DNA from: a virus
Virus record (IMG/VR): IMGVR_UViG_3300033141_005166
Location: 1-45,270 of that record
Direction: 5' to 3' (one strand)
DNA: 45,270 bases
Shown here piece by piece: positions 7,871 to 17,058 of the stretch. Under the pieces are notes generated by a model. That model saw only the letters and a list, made by a program, of their open reading frames with translations, made no database searches and was not told the DNA's origin. A program made the position numbers and the translations under genes. The first letter of the stretch is position 1, and each line of letters opens with the position of its first letter.

Positions 7871-8416
7871 ATGGCAACATATCGTGTACCAGTTTTAGGA
7901 GATTTTTCATGGCAGCCATCTGTTAAAGATAAGGATTTAGCTGATGCTCCTGGTGCACCTTCTAAAGGAGATCGTTATATAGTAGCATCAGGTACTACTT
8001 CAGGAGATGATTGGTTTGGTCATACTAATGATATTGCTTGGTATGATGGTTCTACTTGGCAGTTTGATGCTCCTTCAGAAGGTTGGCAGTGCTGGGTAGA
8101 TGATGAAGATCAGTTTTATTATTATAATGGTACTTCTTGGCAAACATATGCTGCTGGTGAAATGGATGCTATTAGTGCAGAAGCAGATCTTGCATCAAGT
8201 CAAGCAGTTATTGCTAATGCTAAAGCTACTCAGGCTTCAAGTCAGATTGTTCTGAATGATGCAGATATAGCATCTCTTCAAAGTGATACTTCTTCACAAG
8301 CTGTACAAATAACATCTCTTGAAAACAGCACTTCTTCACAAGCTGTACAGTTAGCTTCAGCTCAGAAGGAAGGTGTTTATGTTCCTGAGTACGGTGCAAT
8401 AGAGTTTACAATTTAG
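7871..8416 (+). CDS. DUF2793-type tail fibre protein (short paralogue)
   Basis: 181 residues from ATG 7871 (GAGGTG at 7860-7865); an in-frame GTG at 7865 overlaps that site. Residues 10-95 match the DUF2793 fibre-head pattern: W-x-P-x-V-K-D-K-D-L, then a GAPSKGDRYIV motif, NDIAWYDGSTWQF, and GW-x-CWV-D-x-D. It is a clear paralogue of the N-terminus of the next gene. A Ser/Gln/Ala-rich predicted trimeric coiled coil follows (TSSQAVQITSLE repeated), then a short end, YVPEYGAIEFTI. It is probably a short fibre or connector. Confidence 0.7.
   Translation: MATYRVPVLGDFSWQPSVKDKDLADAPGAPSKGDRYIVASGTTSGDDWFGHTNDIAWYDGSTWQFDAPSEGWQCWVDDEDQFYYYNGTSWQTYAAGEMDAISAEADLASSQAVIANAKATQASSQIVLNDADIASLQSDTSSQAVQITSLENSTSSQAVQLASAQKEGVYVPEYGAIEFTI
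8288..8349 (+). repeat. 20-base direct repeats in the fibre coiled coil
   Basis: ACTTCTTCACAAGCTGTACA occurs at 8288-8307 and again at 8330-8349, a 42-base period equal to 14 codons. It encodes TSSQAVQ heptad units, so the fibre stalk probably lengthens and shortens by slippage or unequal recombination. Confidence 0.85.
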
Positions 8417-8438
8417 TATTTAAAAGGAATTTGTTAGT

Positions 8439-8912
8439 ATGGCAAGTTATCTTCTTCCAGTAATAACAAAGATATCCTGGCAGCAACCAGTAAAAGATAA
8501 AGATCTTACCAGCCCTCCGGGAAGTCCGAACAAAGGAGATAGATATATTATTGGAACGCCTGCGGATACTGGTGATTGGTATGGTCATGAAAACGATATA
8601 GTAACTTATGATGGTTCTTCTTGGATGTATGCAACTCCTTCAGAAGGTTGGATGGTATGGGTAGAGGATGAAAATTTATACTATCAATATAGTGGAACTA
8701 GTTGGGTAAAACTTGATTCTATATTAGATCATGGAAATCTTTCAGGACTTTCTGATGATGATCATCCTCAGTATATTCTTGCAGATGGAAGTAGAGCTTT
8801 TACTAATCCTGTATCTGGTGTTACTCCAACTAGTGATGATCATTTAGCGACTTTTTCTGGTCTGATGAAGCTTCTGATGTTAGTGGTTATAATTGTGCGT
8901 GTGAACATATAA
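8439..8912 (+). CDS. Tail fibre/tailspike N-terminal part (DUF2793), frameshifted
   Basis: Residues 1-90 are a DUF2793 domain (SWQQPVKDKDL, PPGSPNKGDRYII, NDIVTYDGSSWMY, GWMVWVED) paralogous to the preceding gene. A fibre linker follows (LDHGNLSGLSDDDHPQY). After SDDHLATF the frame gives a short non-fibre tail (SGLMKLLMLVVIIVRVNI). In the -1 frame the fibre sequence continues without interruption for 1,300 residues. The real product is therefore probably the whole of 8439-12772 through a -1 shift at or near the T5 run 8852-8856, unless a base was lost. Confidence 0.7.
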   Translation: MASYLLPVITKISWQQPVKDKDLTSPPGSPNKGDRYIIGTPADTGDWYGHENDIVTYDGSSWMYATPSEGWMVWVEDENLYYQYSGTSWVKLDSILDHGNLSGLSDDDHPQYILADGSRAFTNPVSGVTPTSDDHLATFSGLMKLLMLVVIIVRVNI

Positions 8913-11900
8913 CTGGAGAAGCAGAATCTACTCTAGTTTCAAGTCCTCTTGGACAAGGTGATGGTCAATTTCTAGAAGGATTTATTACTCCTATCGGACT
9001 TCCAGGTATTACATCACTGCCTGAAGGCATAATTGTATTTCGATTTAATGCTAAGAAAGGGGGTGCTAATCAGAAATCTGTCCATTTATATTGTACTCTT
9101 GTTCGTTATGAGCAAGATGCAACTGAAACAGTTTTAGTTACTTCGCAGCTTAGTGAAGAGTTAATTGATACAGAAACTCATCATCGTTTAGAAGCTGTTT
9201 TAACTGACCCTGTAGTACTAAATACAACTGATAGACTTATTTGTAAAGTATATGCTAATGTAGGTACTGGTGCTCAAGATGCTGTAGTAACTCTCTATGT
9301 GAAGGGTAATACTAATTCTAATTTTAGTACTGTTGCATATACAGCTCTGTGGCAAATTCATGGAGATGTTCTTGATGATTTGAATGATCTTGGTCCGGTA
9401 ACTCAAGATGGAGAATTCCTTGTTGGGACTGGAGCAGGAACTTTTGCTTGGGAATCAGGAGATACTGCAAGGACGTCATTAGGTCTTGGATCTGGGGATT
9501 CACCCACATTTGCCGAACTCCACGTAGATGGAGATTTTATAACCAAAGGTCCTTGGATAGATGTTAGAGCTTACGGAGCAAAAGGTGATGGCGTAACTGA
9601 TGATACGGCGGCAGTACAGGCAGCTTATGATGCTGCCAGTGCTGCTGGAGGTGCTGTGTATTTCCCTACAGGTACTTATCTGTTAAACGGTGCTATTCAG
9701 GCTGATTCTGCTTATGTAGGTATAGAGGTAACTGCTGGTAATGTAGCTTTTTATGGCAATGGTATAGGCAAAAGCATCCTCAAAAAAGGCACGTCTGGTG
9801 AAGCAAACGGCAACCTTCACCTGATAAGACTGCATGGCTCGGCAGGTTCTATTATTACTAATGTAGAACTAATCGGTCTCACGCTTGATGGTGATAATAA
9901 AGGTCAACCTTCCTCTATTGGGACTCCTTGGAGCTACGAGAACAACCTCATTGATATGGAGTTTGCGGAGCATATCAGAATTACTGGCTGCGAAGTTAAA
10001 AATTGCAAGAATGCTGGTATTTACGCGGAGGAATCCGCTTATGTTGAGATAAGCAACTGCTTTTTCGATAGCAACTTTAATATGCATATCTTTGGTCGTC
10101 AGAGCACAACTAACCAGACGGAACACTGGAATGTGCATCATAATATGTTCACTGGTGGTAGCAACACAGCAGTATCAATTACTGAAGGCCAGAACTGCTC
10201 AATAGCCGACAATATCTTCCACGACGAGGACGCTAATGCAATATTGTGTACCGTTGATGGTCTCATTCTGAGTGGAAACGTTTGCAGGGATTGCGTCAAG
10301 AATCCTCTGGTCACTGAACCTGTTATTGGCATTACTAAGGGAAGCAAATACACGATAATAACGAATAATTTGATTTATGGAGATTCGATGGATGCTACGA
10401 TTTCTCACGGCATTTTTGTTTATACTGGCACTGGTTCCGGTGACACCGGGCCTGAGGATATAATAATTAAAGGCAATCTTATCGAGAATGTTGCTAAGGC
10501 CGGTATCTGGGTGAAGGGTAATACGGCTTATGACCGGGTTGGCCTCAACGCTGTTGTCAGCGACAATGTTATACGCAGTACTGGAGCCTCTGGTAATTTC
10601 AATTACGGCATAATGGTATCAGATATTCATCAAGCTGTAGTATCAAACAATGTTCTCCGCGATGCAGGTGAGCGTGCAATTGGTATTATCGCAGACGAGT
10701 CCATTATTTACGATTGTATTGTTACCGGAAATACTATCGAGTTTCATACTGACAATGGTCGACCTTATAGAGGGATTTACATAAATGATGGTAATGTTAT
10801 TGGAACTGTTGTAGCAGAGAATGCAATACGTAACTCAGGAGAAGTAGCTAATTACATTGCTTTAGTTGATAATGGTACTGATACAGTACTTTTCAGCTGT
10901 AGTGGAGGCAACGTCGGCATCGGGACCACCGATCCCCAAGCCAAGCTTCATGTAGATGGGAGCGCAAGAATTGAAGGCTCAATTTTTATTAAAGAACAAG
11001 CCTCAGCTTTATCTGATGTAGAAGAGTTTGGACAACTTTGGGTTAAAGATACTACTCCTTGTGAACTTTGGTTTACCGATGACACAGGAAATAGTGTTCA
11101 GTTAGGTATTGGAGATGGTGGAGGGGGTGGTGTTGAGTCTGATTCTAGGATTAGTGTATATCTAAGTACTAATCAAACTATAACTAAATCAGTAGAGACG
11201 AAAGTTGAGTTTGATACTGAAAATTACGATGGTGAAGACGAATTCGATTCAATAACTAATTATAGATTCAGTCCTAATACAACTGGTTATTATCATGTAA
11301 ATGCAGTAACTCATTTTTCAGGCCTTAATGAAGGAGTTTCAATATCAATAACTGTAAAGAAGAATGGTTCAGATACTATTCTTTATGGCGCTAAAAAGTC
11401 TGCTCAAGGTGCTGGATATCAGAAAGTAAGTGCAGAAGGTGATGTGTATCTTACGAGTTCAGATTATATCGAAGTTTATGTTAAACATACTGATACTTTA
11501 GACCGTAATATACTAGGTGGAGAGCACCTTACGTATCTACATATACATAGAATAGACTATGCTGGAGATCCTCCTTGGATAGATGTTAGAGCTTACGGAG
11601 CAAAGGGCGACGGTGTAACTGATGATACAACAGCGATTCAGAATGCTTTGGACTTAGGGGGATACATCTTAATTCCTGCTGGAACTTATAAGATTACAAG
11701 TACGATAGATGTTCCGTCTGGTACTACAGTTGTGTTTCAGGGAGATGCTAAACTACAGTATACAGGTTCCAGTGCAGCTCTTACTATTGCGAATGAAAAA
11801 CATGTAACTCTTGTTGACGCTTATATTGATATAGATGACTCCAGTGCTATTGGCATTCATATAAAAGGACTCTGGTACGGTTGGTTGGAGCGACCACGTA

Positions 11901-12772
11901 TTACAGGTACTGGTGCTATAGGTATAAAAATAGAGACAAGTGAATCAGGGGGAGATAACTGGGGCAGCTTTATTATAAGAATACTGAGTCCTGATACGAA
12001 ACAGTTTTCTGCAAATACAGCGCATATTTATACTGCTCAAACATCAGGTGATACGGCGAAGTGTACACATCTTCTTGTAGATGGAGGATGGTTAGGGGGA
12101 GGTACGGGTGATGTATTCTACTTGCGGGATACAGGTCATTCAGATTTTAGAAACATAGCAATGGAGGGGGGAAATGATGGTGATGGATTCGATGTAGCCG
12201 ATTGCAACAAATGTACTTTTGCTCCGGGCGAAGTTATCGTGGACGGCTACGTATTTAACTGGGGAACAAATCTGAACGAAATGGAAATACGATGGCAGAA
12301 AAGCGTCGTAGGGAGCCTCGGAATAGAAAATACGACTAATTACACCGCGCCTCATATTAAGCGGTCCGGGATTCGACGTTATGGTTCGCCTACTGAGCAA
12401 GATTATTACTATGAGTTAAGGTCAAGATTTTATTATCCTTCGGCTGTGGAACTACTTGGTAAGGGAGGCAATAATGAACAAATGATATTTAGGTGGGCAG
12501 CTGCAGGCTTGTTTCTGCTGGACAATTATGCCCAAGACCTGACGATTAACCAGCAGCATATTTTCAAGTCTTCAGGCAAAGTAGGTATTAACGAAACTGA
12601 CCCGGATTACAAATTAGATGTCAATGGTACTTTCGGTTTTACACCAGGTAGTTCTGTAACGCCCGCCGATAATGGTGATGTAGTAATAGAAGCTACAAAT
12701 AATACAACTTTAACATTTAAGTTAAAAGGCTCAGATGGGACAGTTAGAACCGCGACTTTAACATTATCATAG
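8855..12772 (+). CDS. Tailspike/fibre C-terminal part with two pectate-lyase-like beta-helices
   Basis: The frame is open from 8840 to 12772, but the first ATG, GTG or TTG codon is GTG at 9299. Upstream of it the sequence is still clearly fibre-like (for example LPEGIIVFRFNAKKGG). It is best read as the continuation of the 8439 gene. In order: a structural segment; a first beta-helix starting IDVRAYGAKGDGVTDD at about 9557; a GNVGIGTTDPQAKLHVDG connector at about 10907; a C1q/TNF-like trimer domain at about 11150-11560; a second beta-helix opening with the same motif at about 11579; and a short knob with GINETDPDYKLDVNG near the end. The beta-helices suggest polysaccharide binding or depolymerisation. 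Catalytic residues were not assigned. Confidence 0.75.
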   Translation, partial: FWSDEASDVSGYNCACEHITGEAESTLVSSPLGQGDGQFLEGFITPIGLPGITSLPEGIIVFRFNAKKGGANQKSVHLYCTLVRYEQDATETVLVTSQLSEELIDTETHHRLEAVLTDPVVLNTTDRLICKVYANVGTGAQDAVVTLYVKGNTNSNFSTVAYTALWQIHGDVLDDLNDLGPVTQDGEFLVGTGAGTFAWESGDTARTSLGLGSGDSPTFAELHVDGDFITKGPWIDVRAYGAKGDGVTDDTAAVQAAYDAASAAGGAVYFPTGTYLLNGAIQADSAYVGIEVTAGNVAFYGNGIGKSILKKGTSGEANGNLHLIRLHGSAGSIITNVELIGLTLDGDNKGQPSSIGTPWSYENNLIDMEFAEHIRITGCEVKNCKNAGIYAEESAYVEISNCFFDSNFNMHIFGRQSTTNQTEHWNVHHNMFTGGSNTAVSITEGQNCSIADNIFHDEDANAILCTVDGLILSGNVCRDCVKNPLVTEPVIGITKGSKYTIITNNLIYGDSMDATISHGIFVYTGTGSGDTGPEDIIIKGNLIENVAKAGIWVKGNTAYDRVGLNAVVSDNVIRSTGASGNFNYGIMVSDIHQAVVSNNVLRDAGERAIGIIADESIIYDCIVTGNTIEFHTDNGRPYRGIYINDGNVIGTVVAENAIRNSGEVANYIALVDNGTDTVLFSCSGGNVGIGTTDPQAKLHVDGSARIEGSIFIKEQASALSDVEEFGQLWVKDTTPCELWFTDDTGNSVQLGIGDGGGGGVESDSRISVYLSTNQTITKSVETKVEFDTENYDGEDEFDSITNYRFSPNTTGYYHVNAVTHFSGLNEGVSISITVKKNGSDTILYGAKKSAQGAGYQKVSAEGDVYLTSSDYIEVYVKHTDTLDRNILGGEHLTYLHIHRIDYAGDPPWIDVRAYGAKGDGVTDDTTAIQNALDLGGYILIPAGTYKITSTIDVPSGTTVVFQGDAKLQYTGSSAALTIANEKHVTLVDAYIDIDDSSAIGIHIKGLWYGWLERPRITGTGAIGIKIETSESGGDNWGSFIIRILSPDTKQFSANTAHIYTAQTSGDTAKCTHLLVDGGWLGGGTGDVFYLRDTGHSDFRNIAMEGGNDGDGFDVADCNKCTFAPGEVIVDGYVFNWGTNLNEMEIRWQKSVVGSLGIENTTNYTAPHIKRSGIRRYGSPTEQDYYYELRSRFYYPSAVELLGKGGNNEQMIFRWAAAGLFLLDNYAQDLTINQQHIFKSSGKVGINETDPDYKLDVNGTFGFTPGSSVTPADNGDVVIEATNNTTLTFKLKGSDGTVRTATLTLS
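9551..9606 (+). repeat. 56-base direct repeat at the start of beta-helix 1 (copy at 11573-11628)
   Basis: Bases 9551-9606 and 11573-11628 differ at four positions, three of them silent third-position transitions (the fourth also silent by codon, AAA/AAG). Both encode PWIDVRAYGAKGDGVTDDT. The downstream helices are otherwise unlike, so this looks like a conserved junction used for domain swapping. Confidence 0.85.
11573..11628 (+). repeat. 56-base direct repeat at the start of beta-helix 2
   Basis: Second copy of the 9551-9606 repeat (52 of 56 bases identical), placed exactly where the second beta-helix begins after the C1q-like domain. Confidence 0.85.
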
Positions 12773-12796
12773 GGAATAGTATATTAGGAAAGACTT

Positions 12797-13297
12797 ATGT
12801 TGAATCAAGTTCATATATCTTATCCTGAAATATCTAATACTATCTACGTGATAGTAAGAGATAAAGATGGAAACGTTTGGAATACGCAATCGGAGGCTCT
12901 TGAAGCTTGGAATGATGCTAATTATTCTAAGTACATTATAAATTCTACTTACAAAGGAGGAAATCTGTATATTGCTGAGTTTCCTACTGCAGTTTCAAGA
13001 GGTTATTACACAATACAGATAGTTATTCAGGAAGGAGGATCTCCTGCAATTAGTGATCTGAAAATGTTATTAGATAGTGTTGTAGGTTACTGGGATGCAG
13101 ATGCAAAGAATCTTCTCCCTGTAAGAGTTGATACGTTGATTGAATATGACGAAACGAATGGTGAGAGGTTTACTGAGAAAGCACTTTCAGCTGAACCTGA
13201 TAAGATTATAAGTGTTGATCATTATAATGAAAAAACTATAATAGAAGTACAGGGTGGCAGTAATCCATCTTTGACAGCAGAAGGGAGCTATAGTTAA
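12797..13297 (+). CDS. Ig-like virion-associated protein, unknown function
   Basis: 166 residues. The N-terminal ~95 residues read as a beta sandwich (TIYVIVRDKDGNVWN, GGNLYIAEFP, GYYTIQIVIQEGG), a type common in phage neck and fibre accessory proteins. The rest is mixed and charged (VRVDTLIEYDETNGERFTEKAL). It directly abuts the next gene, which starts one base after this stop, and both share the beta-sandwich style, so they probably act in the same structure (neck or fibre attachment). Confidence 0.5.
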   Translation: MLNQVHISYPEISNTIYVIVRDKDGNVWNTQSEALEAWNDANYSKYIINSTYKGGNLYIAEFPTAVSRGYYTIQIVIQEGGSPAISDLKMLLDSVVGYWDADAKNLLPVRVDTLIEYDETNGERFTEKALSAEPDKIISVDHYNEKTIIEVQGGSNPSLTAEGSYS

Positions 13298-14293
13298 ATG
13301 GCTGAACTAACGCTTACAGAAACATTTAAAAAGAATGGGGCGTTGATAGAAGTTGAATCTTGTATACTTAGTGATCCTACTGATACTTTTGGTGTTAAAA
13401 GAGATGATACTGATGAAGTGATTGTAGTAAATAATACACCAATGACTAAAGTAGGAACAGGAATATATACTTATTCATTCGATGAGCCGACAGGAGAAAC
13501 AGGTCTTACTTATACTTATTGGGTTGAATGGGTATATGAAGGTAGGACTTATCATACTCAACATTCTGCTACCGGAGCAGTTGAGGATGATCTTGCTTTA
13601 ACAAGACCTTTTGTTAAGTATCTTACTTGGATACAGAATGAATTCAAACCTTTAACTCTTGTTACTCCGGAAGAAACACTAGAGCAGTTATTTGAAAATG
13701 CAGTAAGATATTGGAATACTCACTCAGGATACAAAGTTTCTTCAATGGTTCAGTATGCTCCGGGAACAAAGAGAGTTCAGCTCTCTCCAGAGTTTAAGAC
13801 AGCAGTAAATGTATTTCCTAACAAAACTACTACGTGGATCTGGAATGATCATCCTCTTTGGACGTTGTTAGGAATAACTGTTCTTGATAATGTTACTACT
13901 GATCTTATTATGATGTCAGAAGCTTTTAGAAATTATCGAATATATGTTGGTACGGATTTTAGATGGGTGTATGAGAAATCAGATGATCCTACAGTAGGAG
14001 GATACTTGTATTGTATAAATGTTCCTACAGGAGTAACTGGGTTATATGTGCTCGGAACTAAAAGAATAACTAAGAATGAAAATATTAAGAATGAATATAT
14101 ACTGAATTGGTTACTCTATTATTGGAAAGCTCTAGTAAAGCAAACTGAAGGCAATACGTTAAGAAAATCAGGAATTATTGATATAAAGAACGATGGCCAG
14201 CAGCTCGTGGACGAAGGAAAAGAGGAAATGAAAGAACTACAAGAGAGTTTAGCTCGAGATTCACGATGGGTTGTTCTTGCCAAAAGATACTAA
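13298..14293 (+). CDS. Putative neck/head-completion protein with Ig-like N-terminus
   Basis: 331 residues. Residues 1-95 form a second Ig-like beta sandwich (GTGIYTYSFDEPTGETGLTY). Residues ~105-200 resemble neck/adaptor proteins of the T4 gp13 type: a helical segment (TPEETLEQLFENAVRYWNTH) followed by LSPEFKTAVNVFPNKTT. The C-terminus is helical and charged (LLYYWKALVKQTEGN, EEMKELQESLARD). The assignment rests on pattern and position, not on a clear signature; a generic virion structural protein is the alternative. Confidence 0.45.
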   Translation: MAELTLTETFKKNGALIEVESCILSDPTDTFGVKRDDTDEVIVVNNTPMTKVGTGIYTYSFDEPTGETGLTYTYWVEWVYEGRTYHTQHSATGAVEDDLALTRPFVKYLTWIQNEFKPLTLVTPEETLEQLFENAVRYWNTHSGYKVSSMVQYAPGTKRVQLSPEFKTAVNVFPNKTTTWIWNDHPLWTLLGITVLDNVTTDLIMMSEAFRNYRIYVGTDFRWVYEKSDDPTVGGYLYCINVPTGVTGLYVLGTKRITKNENIKNEYILNWLLYYWKALVKQTEGNTLRKSGIIDIKNDGQQLVDEGKEEMKELQESLARDSRWVVLAKRY

Positions 14294-14316
14294 TAAGTAG
14301 TATAAGGGAGTAAGAG

Positions 14317-15393
14317 ATGAAGAAGAATCAGATAAAACTTTTGGAGAATTTAGTAAGAACTCCTTCTCCAAGCGGATTCGAAGAAGATATTGCTGAAGTT
14401 ATTCAAAAAGAATTATTAGAAGTTCTTCCTAGAACAAGAGTAAAAGTAGATTTTCAAAACAATGTAGCTGCAGTTATTAAAGGATCTTCTAAGAAAACTA
14501 TAATGATAGATGCTCATCTTGATCAGATAGGTTTTATTGTTACGAATATTGATCGAAAAGGTTTCATTACATTACAATATATAGGAGGAGGTGATACTTC
14601 AATCCTTAGCGCGAGGAACTTGATTATACTTACTGATAAAGGAAAGATAAATGGTGTTGTAAACAGAAGACATACTCACCTAGTAGATGATGAAAGTGAT
14701 ATTCAAATAACTAGTATGTCCGAAGCCATCGTTGATATCGGCCCTCGTAGTAGAAGGAAGGTTCAATCGATCGTAAAAGTTGGAGATCCGGTCGTATACA
14801 GTCCTTCAATTCAACCTCTTAGAGAAAGTTACTATGTTGGTTATGGTTTTGATGATAAGAGCGGTTGTTTCATTCTGATAGAAACAATTAAAGAAATATT
14901 ACGTACAAAAAAGAAACCTTTGCCTACTCTTGTTTTCACTTTTTCTTCTCAAGAGGAAACAGGAGGAGCAATGTGCAAACCTCTTGTTAGGAGATATAAA
15001 CCTGATTTGTTTATGGAACTAGATGTTACTTTTGCAACTGATTGGGAAGATGATGAGGATCTTGAACGAGAGGTAGGAAAGTGTGAACTAGGAAAAGGAA
15101 TTGTTCTTTATAAAGGAGTGAATATTGATAAGAGTTGTTTTAAGTTGTTGAACTCTACTGCAAGAAATAATAAGATAAAAGTACAGTATCAAGCGGCTAC
15201 AGGGTATACAGGTTATACAACTGATTATGTTTCTTCTCAAGAAAAAGGGGTGAAAACACTTACGTTAGGAATACCACTCAGGAATATGCATAGTCCTGTT
15301 GAGATAATAAATCTTAGAGATTTGAATTATGGAGTTCAGTTACTTACTCATTTTTTGCTCCATCGACGAATAGAAAAGGTGTTGGAAAGATGA
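14317..15393 (+). CDS. M42-family metallo-aminopeptidase (TET/endoglucanase M type)
   Basis: A full-length 358-residue M42 peptidase, a family that builds large tetrahedral dinuclear-metal aminopeptidase particles trimming peptides. All expected active-site residues can be placed: His67 (IDAHLDQIGF), bridging Asp179 (GFDDKSG), catalytic Glu213 and metal-binding Glu214 (SQEETGG), Asp236 (ELDVTFATD) and His325 (NMHSPVE). The conserved opening LLENLVRTPSPSGFEED is present. GGGAG precedes ATG, and the stop overlaps the next gene's start. It lies inside a virion-gene operon, which is unusual for this enzyme. It could trim peptides released during prohead maturation or act on host peptides after infection; neither is shown. 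Confidence 0.85.
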   Translation: MKKNQIKLLENLVRTPSPSGFEEDIAEVIQKELLEVLPRTRVKVDFQNNVAAVIKGSSKKTIMIDAHLDQIGFIVTNIDRKGFITLQYIGGGDTSILSARNLIILTDKGKINGVVNRRHTHLVDDESDIQITSMSEAIVDIGPRSRRKVQSIVKVGDPVVYSPSIQPLRESYYVGYGFDDKSGCFILIETIKEILRTKKKPLPTLVFTFSSQEETGGAMCKPLVRRYKPDLFMELDVTFATDWEDDEDLEREVGKCELGKGIVLYKGVNIDKSCFKLLNSTARNNKIKVQYQAATGYTGYTTDYVSSQEKGVKTLTLGIPLRNMHSPVEIINLRDLNYGVQLLTHFLLHRRIEKVLER

Positions 15394-16067
15394 TGTTTAA
15401 TTTGTTTGAGAAACTAATTGAAGCTACTGTTTCTGACCTTTTGAGAAAACAGCGATCTATTACTCAATTGTTTCCTGAATTTCCAGGTAGAGTGAAAGAA
15501 ATAGGTGCTAAAGGAGGTGTTAAACTTGCTAGAACTGCTGTAGATAGTTGGATCTTTAAGGTACATTCTGGTACAAAGGATGATGTTTGGTATACAGATG
15601 TTTTGCATTTTATAAATATCGTTCCAGAACTTGATAGGTTGATAAGAAATAGAAAATTATGGGTTACTGATAGATCAAGAGTTAATTTAGTAAAATTAGC
15701 AAGTGAGTTTGTAAATAGAATAAATATTCAAATTTTTTGTAATTGTCCCGCAGCTCAATATTGGGGACCTAATTACATACTGAGTTTAGGGAAGTATAAT
15801 GCAAAGTATGGACGTAAAGAGCTTAGAGCTCCTAAAATTCGAAATCCAAAGCAATACGGAGCTTATTGTAAACATGTAGCTGCTGTTATGAAAGTACTTC
15901 CTTTTTATAGAACAACTGTTAGTAGATGGCTTGAAGAATTTTATAAGGATGATATTAAGAAGTTTGAAGAGGAAACGAAAAAGAGATATGGTTGGGTGAA
16001 GAAAGTTGCTGCTGAACTTGGAAAGAAAAAGGAGGAAATTAAACCTGAGAAAGTATCGGAAGAGTAA
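15390..16067 (+). CDS. SWIM zinc-finger protein, putative packaged head protein
   Basis: 225 residues. A SWIM-type zinc site, C-x-C-x(n)-C-x-H, is visible as FCNCPAA (Cys117, Cys119) and YCKHVAAVM (Cys160, His162), with a long insert between the pairs. SWIM domains bind DNA or protein. The N-terminus (MMFNLFEKLIEATV) contains LIE11 before Ala12, matching the predicted prohead-protease site, so packaging in the capsid is plausible. The C-terminus is a Lys/Glu-rich helix. It overlaps the M42 gene by four bases (ATGA). Specific function unknown. Confidence 0.6.
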   Translation: MMFNLFEKLIEATVSDLLRKQRSITQLFPEFPGRVKEIGAKGGVKLARTAVDSWIFKVHSGTKDDVWYTDVLHFINIVPELDRLIRNRKLWVTDRSRVNLVKLASEFVNRINIQIFCNCPAAQYWGPNYILSLGKYNAKYGRKELRAPKIRNPKQYGAYCKHVAAVMKVLPFYRTTVSRWLEEFYKDDIKKFEEETKKRYGWVKKVAAELGKKKEEIKPEKVSEE

Positions 16068-16151
16068 AGTTACCTGTTTTTTCTTAACTACCTGAGATCA
16101 ATTGTATATTTATAAGAACAAAGTACTACAAGTAGGGACAAGAGGAATATC

Positions 16152-17042
16152 ATGACGTATTACAGATTAGTAGATTATTTAAGAAATGTTAGAAAAGAAC
16201 AAAAGAATCAATTTTTATTTGAAACTACTACGATAGGAGATATTACATATCTTCCTTCTCAAATAGGTGTAGTAAAAACTAAAATTTTGGATTTAGCAAA
16301 AGAAAAACCTGAGTGGGGTATTAAAGTACTTGAAAAAGGAAATAATAAAATAGTTCAGATTGAAGATCGTCTTCAGATTACTGTTTCTAATGAATATTGG
16401 GAGAGTTTTCTTAAGATATTTACTGAACAGGATTTAAATGGAAAAACATTGGTGTTAGATTTTATTTTACAAGAGGCTGCAGAAGATGATACAAAAGATC
16501 TTAGGAGAAGATTGAAAACTGCACTAGTTGAAATGTTTAATAAACAACAATTTCGGTCTCTTGATAAAATTATAAGTGTTTGGATAGCTGAATTTGGTGT
16601 AACTAAATATAAAACGAGAGGGAATAAGGGTCCAGTAGTTTCATATGAAAGAAAACAAAAGGATATACAAAAGCTTTATGGTGATCTTTTGAGAGTATAT
16701 GGAAATGATAAAGGTTATCTTGAGATGCTTTTAGATGATATTAAGAATACTAGATTTCTTAATTCATATGATGTGTTTAGGAATTATGATTTTTTATATG
16801 GTACAAGAATATTAAGTTACCAGGATAAAGTTTCTTTAATTTTTGAAGCTTTAGTAGATATGACTTCAACTTCAATACAGTCTATTTATATTAATAATGA
16901 AGAGGTCCTTGATGAAGTTGAGGAGAAGCTAAAGGGTGTTAAGCGTGTAAAGAAAGTTTTGTATCCTAAAGGGATAGGTTTTTCTTCTAGATTTCTTAGA
17001 TCACTTAAAGATATAATAGAAGATGTAGTGACAGAAGATTAA
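16152..17042 (+). CDS. Unknown protein with leader-like N-terminus (putative head cargo)
   Basis: 296 residues, mixed alpha/beta and charged, no recognised family. The first 24 residues are basic and amphipathic and end FLFE24 before TTTIGD, closely resembling the LFE-ATTED capsid cleavage context. I therefore infer processing and packaging. AGAGG precedes ATG. The 84-base gap upstream holds an AT-rich stretch with TATAAGAA (16111-16118) but no clear terminator. It begins a series of leader-bearing genes ending at 23343. Confidence 0.5.
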   Translation: MTYYRLVDYLRNVRKEQKNQFLFETTTIGDITYLPSQIGVVKTKILDLAKEKPEWGIKVLEKGNNKIVQIEDRLQITVSNEYWESFLKIFTEQDLNGKTLVLDFILQEAAEDDTKDLRRRLKTALVEMFNKQQFRSLDKIISVWIAEFGVTKYKTRGNKGPVVSYERKQKDIQKLYGDLLRVYGNDKGYLEMLLDDIKNTRFLNSYDVFRNYDFLYGTRILSYQDKVSLIFEALVDMTSTSIQSIYINNEEVLDEVEEKLKGVKRVKKVLYPKGIGFSSRFLRSLKDIIEDVVTED

Positions 17043-17058
17043 TAGGAAGGTAGATAAA

